A stretch of DNA of 30,813 bases from CAYVUV01 sp964455095 (GCA_964455095.1 CAYVUV010000107.1:1-30813); one strand, 5' to 3'; counted from the first letter of the stretch, positions 16,671 through 28,035 are shown. Translations and numbers: made by a program. The notes: generated from the sequence alone by a model not told the origin.

Positions 16671-17402
16671 ATGCGTTGGGGCGTTGTCACCTTTCCTGGG
16701 TCGCTCGACGACCACGATACGCAGTACGCCCTCGAGCAGGTGCTCGGGGAGTCGGTGACCATGCTGTGGCACAAGGACCGCGGGCTGCATGGCGTCGACT
16801 GTGTCGTGCTACCGGGCGGCTTCTCCTATGGCGATTATCTGCGCCCGGGGGCCATTGCCCGCTTTGCGCCGATCATGGAAAGCGTTGTCGCCTTCGCCCG
16901 CAGCGGCGGGTTGGTGTTCGGGATCTGCAATGGCTTTCAGGTGCTCTGCGAGGCCGGCCTGCTGCCGGGCGCGATGGTGCGCAACCGCTCGCTCAGCTTC
17001 GTCTGCCAGCAAGTCGCGGTGCGGGTCGAAGAGACCGAGACACCCTTCACGCGTGTCTGCACGCGCGGCGAAGTACTGAGTCTACCCATCAAGCACGGCG
17101 AGGGTTGTTATGTGGCCGATGCGGCGACGCTGCAGCGGCTCGAGGACCACCGCCAGGTTGTCCTGCGCTACGTCGACGCCGCCGGCCGCGTCACCGATGA
17201 AGCCAACCCGAACGGCTCGCTGCACAACATCGCCGGCGTGGTCAACGAAGCGCGCAACGTCTTCGGCCTGATGCCGCATCCGGAGCACGCCTGCGACCGC
17301 CTCGTGGGCAGTGAGGACGGCCAGCGGCTGTTCCGCTCGGTCAAGGCGACCGTCACCGATGGCCAGCCCGCGCAGGCGGCCTCGGTGCCGCCCGGACTTT
17401 GA
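16671..17402 (+). CDS. purQ: Phosphoribosylformylglycinamidine synthase subunit PurQ
   Basis: 243 residues, class I glutamine amidotransferase that supplies ammonia to PurL. The nucleophile Cys86 lies in FGICNGFQVL, and the His203/Glu205 pair of the triad lies in MPHPEHA. The oxyanion region PGGFSYGDYLRPGA is typical. ATG at 16671 is chosen: the longer open frame starts inside purS, and family proteins start MRWGVVTFPGS. A GGGAG element lies about 7 nt upstream. Its TGA is 2 nt from the purL ATG. Confidence 0.96.
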   Translation: MRWGVVTFPGSLDDHDTQYALEQVLGESVTMLWHKDRGLHGVDCVVLPGGFSYGDYLRPGAIARFAPIMESVVAFARSGGLVFGICNGFQVLCEAGLLPGAMVRNRSLSFVCQQVAVRVEETETPFTRVCTRGEVLSLPIKHGEGCYVADAATLQRLEDHRQVVLRYVDAAGRVTDEANPNGSLHNIAGVVNEARNVFGLMPHPEHACDRLVGSEDGQRLFRSVKATVTDGQPAQAASVPPGL

Positions 17403-17404
17403 AC

Positions 17405-19624
17405 ATGCCCATACCGATTTCCACCCCCCAGCTCGCCGCCGAGCACGGCCTCACGCCCGAGGAGTACGCCAGCATCTGTGCCGCGATCGGCCGCGTGCCG
17501 AACCTCGTCGAGCTCGGCGTCTTTTCCGTCATGTGGTCTGAGCACTGCAGCTACAAGAGCTCGCGCGTCGTGCTGCGCGATCTGCCGACCTCCGGCGAGC
17601 GCGTGCTGCAGGGTCCCGGCGAGAATGCCGGGGCCATTTCCATCGGTGACGGCCTCGCCGTGATCTTCAAGATCGAGAGCCACAACCACCCGTCCTACAT
17701 CGAGCCCTACCAGGGCGCCGCCACCGGCGTCGGCGGCATCCTGCGCGACATCTTCACCATGGGCGCGCGGCCGATCGCCAACCTCAACTCGCTGCGTTTC
17801 GGCAGCTTCGACCATCCGCGCACGCGTTACCTGGTGTCGGGCGTCGTGGCCGGCATCGGCGGCTACGGCAACTGCGTCGGCGTGCCCACCGTCGGCGGCG
17901 AGGTCTACTTCGACCGCGCGTACAACGACAACATCCTGGTCAACGCCTTCACGCTCGGCCTGGTGCAGGCCGACCGCATCTTCCGCGCCCGCGCCAGCGG
18001 CGTCGGCAATCCCGTCCTCTACGTGGGCTCGAAGACCGGTCGCGACGGCATCCACGGCGCCAGCCTGCTCGCCTCGGCCGAGTTCGACGACGAGACCGAC
18101 CAGAAGCGGCCAACCGTGCAGGTCGGCGACCCGTTCACCGAAAAGCTCCTGATCGAGGCCTGCCTGGAGCTGATGGAGCACGAGGCGATCGTCGCCATCC
18201 AGGACATGGGCGCGGCCGGCCTGACCAGCTCCTCGGTCGAGATGGCCGCCCGCGGCGATCTCGGCATCGAGCTCGACCTCGACCGCGTGCCGCTGCGCGA
18301 GGCGTACATCTCCCCGTACGAGATCCTGCTGTCGGAGTCGCAGGAGCGCATGCTCATCGTCGCGCGCGCCGGCAGCGAGGCGGAGGTGATGGAGGTGTTC
18401 GCCAAGTGGGACCTCGATGCCGTCGTCATCGGTCGCATCACCGACGATCACCTCTTTCGCGTGCGCGCCGGGGGCGAGGAGGTGGCATGCCTGCCGCTGG
18501 AGCCGCTCGCGCACGGCGCGCCGGCGTACGAACGGCCCTTTGCGCCGCCCGCCAACCTCGATGAGATGCAGCGCCTCGACCTGTCGCAACTCTCGCCGCC
18601 CGGCGACTACAACGAGACGCTGATGCAGCTCCTGGCCTCACCCAACATCGCTTCGAAGCGCTGGGTGTTCCGCCAGTATGACTCGCTGGTTGGCGGCAAT
18701 ACCGTGACCGGGCCGGGCTCCGATGCCGCCGTCTTGCGCATCAAAGGGACGAACAAGGCCCTGGCGATGAGCGTCGACTGCAACAGCCAGTACTGCCGAC
18801 TCGATCCCTACGTCGGCGCCATGACGGCGGTGGTCGAGGCGGCGCGCAATGTTGTCTGTTCGGGTGCGGAGCCGCTCGGCGTGACCGATTGCCTCAACTT
18901 CGGCAATCCCGAAAAGCCCGAGATCATGTGGCAGTTTCGCCAGGCCGTGAACGGCATTCGCGATGCCTGCGCGGTGCTCGGCGTCCCCGTGGTCAGCGGC
19001 AACGTCAGCTTCTACAATGAGACCGATGGCCGGGCGATTCCCCCCACGCCGACCATCGCGCTGGTCGGATTGATGACTGACGTGAAACACCACACCACGC
19101 AGTGGTTCAAGGGGGAGGGCGATGTGGTCGTCCTGCTCGGCCGCACACGCGAGGAGCTCGGTGGCAGCGAATATCTCGCTGCCGTGCGCGGCATCCTGCG
19201 CGGCACTCCGCCCTGGATCGACCTCGCCGTGGAGATGCAGGTGCAGCGCGTCTGCCTGCAGGCCATTCGCGACGGCATCGTGCGCTCGGCGCACGACGTG
19301 TCCGAGGGCGGCCTGGCCGTCGCCCTGGCCGAGTGCTGCATCACCGCGCCCGAGGGCGGTGGCTGGGGTGCCGAAGTGGAGATGGAGGGGGCCATCCGCC
19401 CCGATGCGTGGCTCTTCGGCGAGAGTCAGTCGCGCATCGTGATCTCGGTGCGCCGCAAGCACCTCGGTCGGCTGCGCGAGCTGGCGACGGCGGCGGAGGT
19501 GCCGCTCTCCGTGCTCGGCGAGGTGCGCGGACGGCGGCTGCGGATCGGGACGCTCATCGACGTCAATGTCGCGGACATGCACGACACCTGGGCCGGCGCG
19601 TTGCAGCGCCGCATGGAGGCCTGA
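17405..19624 (+). CDS. purL: Phosphoribosylformylglycinamidine synthase subunit PurL (short form)
   Basis: 739 residues, the catalytic ATP-dependent subunit converting FGAR to FGAM. SEHCSYKSS near residue 43 and KIESHNHPSYIEPYQGAATG (about 88-107) are the conserved nucleotide and substrate-binding segments. A second AIRS-like half begins near residue 430 with GPGSDAAVLRIKG and later SGNVSFYNET. The length is that of the PurS/PurQ-dependent family. The start is ATG at 17405; a TTG two codons earlier overlaps the purQ stop. purF follows after 11 nt. Confidence 0.97.
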   Translation: MPIPISTPQLAAEHGLTPEEYASICAAIGRVPNLVELGVFSVMWSEHCSYKSSRVVLRDLPTSGERVLQGPGENAGAISIGDGLAVIFKIESHNHPSYIEPYQGAATGVGGILRDIFTMGARPIANLNSLRFGSFDHPRTRYLVSGVVAGIGGYGNCVGVPTVGGEVYFDRAYNDNILVNAFTLGLVQADRIFRARASGVGNPVLYVGSKTGRDGIHGASLLASAEFDDETDQKRPTVQVGDPFTEKLLIEACLELMEHEAIVAIQDMGAAGLTSSSVEMAARGDLGIELDLDRVPLREAYISPYEILLSESQERMLIVARAGSEAEVMEVFAKWDLDAVVIGRITDDHLFRVRAGGEEVACLPLEPLAHGAPAYERPFAPPANLDEMQRLDLSQLSPPGDYNETLMQLLASPNIASKRWVFRQYDSLVGGNTVTGPGSDAAVLRIKGTNKALAMSVDCNSQYCRLDPYVGAMTAVVEAARNVVCSGAEPLGVTDCLNFGNPEKPEIMWQFRQAVNGIRDACAVLGVPVVSGNVSFYNETDGRAIPPTPTIALVGLMTDVKHHTTQWFKGEGDVVVLLGRTREELGGSEYLAAVRGILRGTPPWIDLAVEMQVQRVCLQAIRDGIVRSAHDVSEGGLAVALAECCITAPEGGGWGAEVEMEGAIRPDAWLFGESQSRIVISVRRKHLGRLRELATAAEVPLSVLGEVRGRRLRIGTLIDVNVADMHDTWAGALQRRMEA

Positions 19625-19635
19625 GGGCGAGACCG

Positions 19636-21045
19636 ATGCACGATCGTTTTCACGAGGAGTGCGGCGTCGTCGGCATCTTCGGTCATCCGGAGGCGGCCAA
19701 CCTCACCTACCTCGGCCTCTACGCCCTGCAGCATCGCGGCCAGGAGGGCGCCGGCATCGTGTCGTCCGACGGCTCGTTGTTGATGTCGCATCGCGGGCTC
19801 GGGCTGGTGGCTGATGTCTTCAACCACGAGATCATCGAACGACTCGAAGGCTCCAGCGCCATCGGCCACAACCGCTACTCGACCACCGGGCGCACGCTGC
19901 TGAAAAACACCCAGCCGTTCGTGGTCGAGTTTGGCGCCGGCGGCCTGGCCGTGGCGCACAATGGCAACATCGTCAACGCCGCCGAGCTGCGCGAACAGCT
20001 CGAGGCGCGCGGCGCAATTTTCCAGTCGTCGGTCGATACCGAGGTGATCATTCACCTCATCGCCCAGGCCACCGGGGGGCCACTCGTCGATCGCATCGTC
20101 GCGGCCCTGTCCGCCGTGCGCGGCGCCTACTCGCTGCTCTTTCTCAGCCGCACCGAGTTGATCGCCGTGCGCGACCCGAACGGTTTTCGCCCGCTGGTGC
20201 TGGGGCGCATCAAGGATGCCGTCGTCGTCGCGTCCGAGACCTGCGCCCTCGACCTGATCGGCGCCGAGTACGTGCGCGAGATCGAGCCCGGCGAGGTCCT
20301 GGTCGCCAACGCCGACGGCATGCAGAGCTTCTTTCCGTTTCCGCCCGCCCCGCGCACGCGCTGCGTGTTCGAGTACGTCTATTTCGCCCGGCCCGACAGC
20401 GTCGTGTTCGGGCGCAACGTCTACCAGGTGCGCAAGGAGCTCGGCCGCCAACTGGCGCGCGAGCAGCCGGCCGACGCCGATCTGGTGGTGCCGGTGCCCG
20501 ACTCGGGCGTGCCCGCCGCGCTTGGCTTTGCCGAGGAATCGGGCCTGCCGTTCGACTTCGGCCTCATCCGCAACCACTATGTGGGGCGTACCTTCATCGA
20601 GCCACAGGACGCCATCCGCAACTTCGGCGTCAAGGTGAAGCTGAACGCACAGCGGCAGGTGCTCGAAGGCAAGCGCGTGGTGGTGGTCGACGACTCGATC
20701 GTGCGCGGTACCACCAGCCGCAAGATCGTCGCCATGCTGCGCAACGCCGGCGCCACCGCCGTCCACATGCGCATCAGCTCTCCGCCTACGACTGGCCCCT
20801 GCTACTACGGCGTCGACACCCCGACCAAGACCGAGCTCATCGCGTCGTCCCAGTCGGTGGAGTCGATCCGCGATTTCATCACTGCGGACACCCTCGGCTT
20901 TCTCAGTCAGCGCGGCCTCTACGCCTTTCGCCGCGGCGCCTCGGACGACGGGTTCTGCGACGCCTGCTTCAGCGGCCATTACCCGCTTCCGGTGCTCGAC
21001 GAGGTCAAGGCGCGCCAGTTGGTTTTGTTCGAGGTGCGCGGATGA
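19636..21045 (+). CDS. purF: Amidophosphoribosyltransferase PurF (Fe-S type)
   Basis: 469 residues. It catalyses the first committed purine step, PRPP plus glutamine to phosphoribosylamine. The N-terminus has an 8-residue propeptide ending in EE before Cys9 (CGVVGIFG), which becomes the N-terminal nucleophile after cleavage. The PRPP loop VVVVDDSIVRGTTS starts near residue 348. Cys243, Cys389, Cys441 and Cys444 (in CVFEYVYF, CYYGVD and CDAC) sit at the positions of the 4Fe-4S ligands of Bacillus-type PurF, predicting an oxygen-sensitive cluster. The stop overlaps the nrdR start as ATGA. Confidence 0.96.
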   Translation: MHDRFHEECGVVGIFGHPEAANLTYLGLYALQHRGQEGAGIVSSDGSLLMSHRGLGLVADVFNHEIIERLEGSSAIGHNRYSTTGRTLLKNTQPFVVEFGAGGLAVAHNGNIVNAAELREQLEARGAIFQSSVDTEVIIHLIAQATGGPLVDRIVAALSAVRGAYSLLFLSRTELIAVRDPNGFRPLVLGRIKDAVVVASETCALDLIGAEYVREIEPGEVLVANADGMQSFFPFPPAPRTRCVFEYVYFARPDSVVFGRNVYQVRKELGRQLAREQPADADLVVPVPDSGVPAALGFAEESGLPFDFGLIRNHYVGRTFIEPQDAIRNFGVKVKLNAQRQVLEGKRVVVVDDSIVRGTTSRKIVAMLRNAGATAVHMRISSPPTTGPCYYGVDTPTKTELIASSQSVESIRDFITADTLGFLSQRGLYAFRRGASDDGFCDACFSGHYPLPVLDEVKARQLVLFEVRG

Positions 21046-21548
21046 AGTGCCCGTTCTGCCACGACCTCGAGAACCGCGTCATCGATTCGCGCTTGACGAA
21101 GGACGACGGCGTCATCCGCCGCCGCCGCGAGTGCTCGCACTGCCAGCGCCGCTTCACGACGTATGAGCGCGTTGAAGAAGTGCTGCCGCTGGTGGTCAAG
21201 AAGGACGATCGCCGCGAAGTGTTCGACCGGCTCAAGATCGTTGCCGGGCTGAAGAAGGCCTGCGAGAAGCGACCGGTGAGCGCCGCGGCGATCGAGCAGG
21301 CGGCCGACCGCGTCGAGCGCTTCATCCAGGAGCGCGCCGAGAAGGAAGTGCAGAGCTCGGTCATTGGCGAGGCGCTGATGCGCGAGCTGCACCAGCTCGA
21401 CCAGGTGGCGTACGTCCGCTTTGCCTCGGTCTACCGATCCTTCCAGGACGTCGGCGAGTTCATGCGCGAGCTGCAGGAGCTGCTGAAGGACCGCCGCGAG
21501 CGGCCGGCGCCCGCTCGGCCGCGGCGGCGCCAAGCCGATCGCGCGTGA
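21042..21548 (+). CDS. nrdR: Transcriptional repressor NrdR
   Basis: 168 residues. The N-terminal zinc ribbon has Cys3/Cys6 (MKCPFC) and Cys31/Cys34 (CSHCQRRF), followed by an ATP-cone (about 49-139) starting LVVKKDDRREVFD. NrdR represses ribonucleotide reductase genes when loaded with dATP. The C-terminal 20 residues are Arg/Pro/Ala-rich and look like a lineage-specific tail. It overlaps purF (ATGA) and ribD (GTGA) at its two ends, so it is co-translated with purine and riboflavin genes, although its targets are elsewhere. No NrdR box is evident in this window. Confidence 0.96.
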   Translation: MKCPFCHDLENRVIDSRLTKDDGVIRRRRECSHCQRRFTTYERVEEVLPLVVKKDDRREVFDRLKIVAGLKKACEKRPVSAAAIEQAADRVERFIQERAEKEVQSSVIGEALMRELHQLDQVAYVRFASVYRSFQDVGEFMRELQELLKDRRERPAPARPRRRQADRA

Positions 21549-22645
21549 CGCCCGACACCGCCTTCATGCGGCTGGCCCTGCGCCAGGGCCGCCGCGGGCT
21601 CGGGCGCACCAGCCCCAATCCCCCCGTCGGCGCCGTCGTCGTCGCCCGCGGCCGCGTCGTCGGGGAGGGGTATCACCACCGCGCCGGCGAGCCACACGGC
21701 GAGATCGAGGCGTTGCGCGCCGCGGGCGCGCGCGCCCGCGGCGCCACCCTGTACGTGACCCTCGAGCCCTGCAATCACCACGGCCGCACGCCGCCGTGCA
21801 CCGCGGCGGTGCTGCGCGCCGGCATCCGGCGCGTCGTCGTCGGCACGCGCGATCCCAACCCATCGGTGGCCGGAGACGGGATCGGGGTGCTCCGCCGGCA
21901 TGGGCTCGACGTGCAGGTCGGGGTGGAGGAAGCGGCCTGCGCCGAGCTGGTCGCCGGCTTTTCCGCCCTGGTGCGCACCGGACGCCCCCTCGTCACGCTC
22001 AAGCTCGCCGCATCGCTCGACGGCCGCACGGCTACCGCGACCGGCGCCTCGCGCTGGATCAGTAGCCCGCCCGCGCGCCGGCTGGTGCATCGACTGCGCG
22101 ACGAGATGGATGCCGTCATGGTCGGCGCCCAGACGGTCATCGACGACGATCCGGCGCTGACCTGCCGCCGCCGTGGCGGTCGCGACCCGCTGCGGGTCGT
22201 GGTCGATGGGCGGCTGCGTATACCGCCCCAGGCGCAGGTGCTGACAAGTGCAGCGGCACCAGGTACGGTAGTCGCCACGGTGTCACAAAGTGCGCGCATG
22301 GTGAACGCGTTGCGCCGCCGCGGCGCGACGGTGTTGGTGCTGCCCGGTCGGCGAGGCCTGTTGTCGCTGCGCCAGCTGCTGGGTGAGCTGGGCCAGCGCG
22401 GCATCGCCACGGTGCTGCTCGAAGGCGGCGCGACCCTGGCGGCGGCCGCGCTGCGCGAGGGCGTCGTCGATCGACTGCTCTGCTTCCTGGCCCCAATGCT
22501 CATCGGCGGCGACGGCCGGCCGCTGCTCGCTGCGCTCGGCGTGCGCGAGCTGGCCGAGGCGCCGCAGCTGCATACGGTACAGATCCGCCGCCTGGGTCCG
22601 GACGTCCTCGTGCACGCGCACCTGAGGAGCAACGATGCCCTATAG
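21545..22645 (+). CDS. ribD: Bifunctional riboflavin deaminase/reductase RibD
   Basis: 366 residues. The N-terminal cytidine-deaminase-like domain has the zinc site H51-x-E53 (HGEIEAL) and C76...C85 (EPCNHHGRTPPC). The C-terminal reductase domain begins near residue 150 with LKLAASLDGRTAT, has TGASRWIS, and later DDDPALTCR and LLEGGATL. It deaminates and then reduces the pyrimidine product of GTP cyclohydrolase II, using NADPH. The GTG start overlaps the nrdR stop (GTGA). Its 3' end overlaps ribBA by 11 nt. Both halves look intact. Confidence 0.95.
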   Translation: MTPDTAFMRLALRQGRRGLGRTSPNPPVGAVVVARGRVVGEGYHHRAGEPHGEIEALRAAGARARGATLYVTLEPCNHHGRTPPCTAAVLRAGIRRVVVGTRDPNPSVAGDGIGVLRRHGLDVQVGVEEAACAELVAGFSALVRTGRPLVTLKLAASLDGRTATATGASRWISSPPARRLVHRLRDEMDAVMVGAQTVIDDDPALTCRRRGGRDPLRVVVDGRLRIPPQAQVLTSAAAPGTVVATVSQSARMVNALRRRGATVLVLPGRRGLLSLRQLLGELGQRGIATVLLEGGATLAAAALREGVVDRLLCFLAPMLIGGDGRPLLAALGVRELAEAPQLHTVQIRRLGPDVLVHAHLRSNDAL

Positions 22646-23846
22646 TCGCGTCGAAGCCGCACTGGACGACCTCCGCGCTGGCCGCTTCGTCATCCTCGCC
22701 GAGGGCGAGAACGGTGAGGCACAGCTCTGTATGGCCGCGCCGCTGATCACGCCCGAGGCGGTCAACTTCATGGCCACGCATGCGCGTGGGCTGGTCTGTC
22801 TGAGCCTGACCGAAGAGCGCATGCGCGCCTTGGGTATCCCGTTCATGGTGTCTGACGGCTCGCTGCCGGCGCGGCGTCCGTTCGGGGCCTCGATCGAGGC
22901 GCGGCGGGGGGTCACCACCGGTATCTCGGCGAGCGACCGGGCGACGACGATTCAGGCGGCGATGACACCGGGGGCCGGGCCCGAAGACCTGGTCATGCCC
23001 GGGCACGTCTTTCCAATCGTCGGGCGCAAAGGCGGCGTGCTGGTGCGCGCCGGGCTCACCGAGGCATCGATCGATCTGGCCCGTCTGGCCGGCTTCGAGC
23101 CGGCGGCGGCGGTGTGCGCCATGCTGAAGGACGACGGCACGCTGGCGGAGCTGCCCGACCTGGAAGCGCTGGCCGAGCTGTTCGAGCTCAAGATCCTGCG
23201 CATCGCCGACCTGGTGGCCTACCGGCTGCGCAACGAGTCGCTCGTCCACCGCATCGCCGAGCGCCCGGTGACGATTCGCACCGGCGGCCGCTTTCGCGCC
23301 GTCGTCTATCGCAACGACGTCGATCAGCACGAGCATGTCGCCTTGATCAAAGGGACGATCCGACCCGGCGACCCGGTCATGGTCCGCCTGCACTCGCAGT
23401 GTCTGACCGGCGACGTCTTCGGCTCCGAGCGCTGCGACTGCGGCGATCAGCTCGACCGCGCCCTGCAGATGATCGCGCGCGAGCGCAAGGGCGTGTTGGT
23501 CTATCTGCATCAAGAGGGTCGCGGCATTGGCCTGGCCAACAAGCTGCGCGCCTATGCGCTGCAGGACCAGGGCCGCGACACGGTCGAAGCCAACCTCGAG
23601 CTGGGCTTCAAAGAGGATGGCCGTGACTACGGCATCGGCGCGCAGATCCTGCGCGACCTCGGCGCCCGCCGCATCCGGCTGATCACCAACAATCCGAAGA
23701 AGATCGAAGGCCTCGAAGCCTACGGCATCGCCGTGGCCGCGCGGCTGCCGATCGAGGTGCCACCGCATCCCGGCAACATTCGCTACCTGCGCACCAAGCA
23801 GGAGAAGCTCGGCCACCTGTTCTCAGGCCTCAAGCTGTCGAGCTAG
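22635..23846 (+). CDS. ribBA: RibBA fusion: intact GTP cyclohydrolase II, degenerate DHBP synthase domain
   Basis: 403 residues. The C-terminal domain (about 205-390) is a normal GTP cyclohydrolase II: zinc Cys256, Cys267 and Cys269 (CLTGDVFGSERCDC), QEGRGIGL (293-300), GRDYGIGAQIL and TNNPKKIEGL. The N-terminal domain (1-200) still shows the DHBP synthase framework (TTGISASDRATTIQ, PGHVFPI, RAG-x-TEASIDLARLAG). However, the acidic loop, normally DDEDRENEGD, reads AEGENGEAQ (22-30). The catalytic His of RxGHTEA is Leu141, and the Glu of the C-E motif is Ala162. By comparison with characterised RibB, the metal and catalytic residues are all gone, so this half is probably inactive. GAGGAG lies 5 nt before the ATG. 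ribH starts 4 nt after the stop. Confidence 0.93.
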   Translation: MPYSRVEAALDDLRAGRFVILAEGENGEAQLCMAAPLITPEAVNFMATHARGLVCLSLTEERMRALGIPFMVSDGSLPARRPFGASIEARRGVTTGISASDRATTIQAAMTPGAGPEDLVMPGHVFPIVGRKGGVLVRAGLTEASIDLARLAGFEPAAAVCAMLKDDGTLAELPDLEALAELFELKILRIADLVAYRLRNESLVHRIAERPVTIRTGGRFRAVVYRNDVDQHEHVALIKGTIRPGDPVMVRLHSQCLTGDVFGSERCDCGDQLDRALQMIARERKGVLVYLHQEGRGIGLANKLRAYALQDQGRDTVEANLELGFKEDGRDYGIGAQILRDLGARRIRLITNNPKKIEGLEAYGIAVAARLPIEVPPHPGNIRYLRTKQEKLGHLFSGLKLSS

Positions 23847-23850
23847 CGGC

Positions 23851-24357
23851 ATGACGGCAGTTCATCGCGGAGCAGTTGACGGGACGGGTTTGCGCATCGG
23901 CGTGGTGGTCTCGCGCTTCAACAGCGTCGTCACCGAACGCCTGCTGGCGGGCGCACTCGAGGCCTTGCACAAGCACGGGGTGTCCGACGACGCCATCGAA
24001 GTGGTCCACGTGCCGGGCGCGTTCGAGCTACCGTTGCCGGCCAAGCTGCTGACGACCGTCGGCCGCTTCGACGCCGTGGTCTGCCTCGGCGCCGTGGTGC
24101 GCGGGGAAACGCCGCACTTCGACTTCATCTCCGCCGCGGCTGTCAACGAGCTGGCGCGCCTGGCGGTCGACAGCGGGCGGCCGGTGGCGCTCGGCGTGTT
24201 GACGACCGACTCGATCGAGCAGGCGCTGGCGCGTGCCGGCGGACGACACGGCAACAAGGGCAGCGAGGCCGCCGAGACGGCGCTCGAGATGGCCAACCTG
24301 TGCAAGATGTTGCGCGAAGCCGCGCCGCGCACCGAGACCAAGATGCAGACCTCCTGA
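23851..24357 (+). CDS. ribH: 6,7-dimethyl-8-ribityllumazine synthase RibH
   Basis: 168 residues. It condenses DHBP with the RibD-pathway pyrimidine to give lumazine. Family motifs are RIGVVVSRFNSVVTERLL, then VPGAFELPL and GAVVRGETPHFDFIS with catalytic His89, followed by GVLTTDSIEQALARAGGRHGNKG. Its substrate DHBP is the product that the degenerate RibB half of the neighbouring gene should not be able to make. A slightly long N-terminus and a polar C-terminal tail are unremarkable. The TGA overlaps the nusB ATG (TGATG). Confidence 0.96.
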   Translation: MTAVHRGAVDGTGLRIGVVVSRFNSVVTERLLAGALEALHKHGVSDDAIEVVHVPGAFELPLPAKLLTTVGRFDAVVCLGAVVRGETPHFDFISAAAVNELARLAVDSGRPVALGVLTTDSIEQALARAGGRHGNKGSEAAETALEMANLCKMLREAAPRTETKMQTS

Positions 24358-24803
24358 TGCGCGGGCGGCGAAAGGGTCGCGAGCTGGCGCTGCAGGCGCT
24401 CTACCAGTTCGACATCACCAGCGACGCCTCGGAGAAGAGCCTGGCCGAGTTCTGGGCGACCAGCGAAGGCAGCGCCTCGGCCAAGCAGTTCGCCCAGCAG
24501 CTGGTGGAAGGCGTGCTGGCGCGGCGCGCCGAGATCGATGCGCTGGTCGAATCGGCCGCCGAGAACTGGCGTCTCGAGCGGCTGTCGCGCGTCGATCTCA
24601 ACGTCATTCGCATCGCCGTGCACGAGCTGACCGCGCCGCCGCCGCTGCCGCTCGAGATCGCCATCAACGAAGCCGTCGAGATCTCGCGCCGCTTCGGCAC
24701 CGGCGAGTCGTCGTCGTTCGTCAACGGCGTGCTCGATCAGGTGGCGGCGCGTCTCGGGCTCAAGCCGCGGCGCGAGTCGAAGCCGGTCGAGACCGACGGC
24801 TGA
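24357..24803 (+). CDS. nusB: Transcription antitermination factor NusB
   Basis: 148 residues, an all-helical RNA-binding protein that acts with NusE, NusA and NusG in rRNA antitermination. Typical starts are RRKGRELALQALYQFD, with later ENWRLERLSRVDLNVIRIAVHEL and AINEAVEISRRFGTGESSSFVNGVLD. The ATG overlaps the ribH stop. A longer frame starts inside ribH and is not credible. It closes the overlapping nrdR-to-nusB run, and 76 nt separate it from leuS. ribH-nusB adjacency is widely conserved. Confidence 0.96.
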   Translation: MRGRRKGRELALQALYQFDITSDASEKSLAEFWATSEGSASAKQFAQQLVEGVLARRAEIDALVESAAENWRLERLSRVDLNVIRIAVHELTAPPPLPLEIAINEAVEISRRFGTGESSSFVNGVLDQVAARLGLKPRRESKPVETDG

Positions 24804-24838
24804 GCCGAGTGCGCCGGCGCGCCGCGGCCTTCGCCCGC

Positions 24839-24867
24839 TTGGCTAGCCACGGCGCCTTTGGTACGAA
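24839..24867 (+). promoter_or_regulatory. Candidate leuS promoter
   Basis: TTGGCT (24839-24844) and TACGAA (24862-24867) are 17 nt apart, with TGG before the -10 giving an extended form. A start near 24874 would leave only about 6 nt of leader. No SD precedes the leuS ATG, so a near-leaderless mRNA is plausible. Confidence 0.4.
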
Positions 24868-24879
24868 CCCTCCACTCGC

Positions 24880-27412
<2,533 letters not shown>

Positions 27413-27420
<8 letters not shown>

Positions 27421-28033
27421 CGAACGAATTCCCAGGGCTGGGCGCGGCGGCGCCGCGGTTCTCGGCGCGCTCGGCGTCGCGTTGCTCTTGTCTGGCTGCG
27501 GCTATCACCTCGCCGGAACGCAGGTGCGGGTGCCGGGCGAGATTCACTCGATCAGCATCGGCGCCTTCGAGAATCGCACGCGCGAGTTCGGGCTCGGCCC
27601 GATTCTGGTCTTTGCCATGGAACGCGAGTTCGTCCGGCGCGGCGTGCTGCGCGTCATCGAGGACCCGAACGGCGGCGAGGCGGTGTTGACGGGTACCATT
27701 CGCTCGTTCGTGACTCACCCGGTCGCTTTCGACTCGGAGGACGAGGCCCTGCAGTACGAGGCGCGCCTGACGCTCGACGCCACCCTGACCCGGCGCGACG
27801 ACGGCGAGGTGCTCTGGCATGCCACCGGCCTGCACGCGCTCGAGGAGTACAGCGTGTCGCAGGCCATCGTGGTGCCGAGCTCGTCGCAGTTTCAGCGCGG
27901 GACGCTGAACATCACCGACCTCGGCGAGCTGACGGACATTCAACTCGCCGAAACCGAGAAGCGGTTGGCGATCGAGCGGATGGTGGGCGCGATCGTGAAC
28001 GACGTCCACGACCGCATCCTCGACGACTTTTGA
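27413..28033 (+). CDS. lptE: LPS assembly lipoprotein LptE
   Basis: 206 residues. It starts at TTG, since no ATG or GTG lies ahead of the signal peptide. A basic N-terminus and hydrophobic core lead to the lipobox LSGC with Cys29, then GYHLAGTQVRVPGEIHSISI, the usual LptE opening. The central IRSFVTHPVAFDSEDEA and the C-terminal TEKRLAIERMVGAIVNDVHDRIL fit the family. LptE plugs the LptD barrel that delivers lipopolysaccharide to the outer leaflet, which is direct evidence for an LPS-bearing outer membrane. leuS-lptE coupling is common in Proteobacteria. Confidence 0.9.
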
Positions 28034-28035
28034 TG

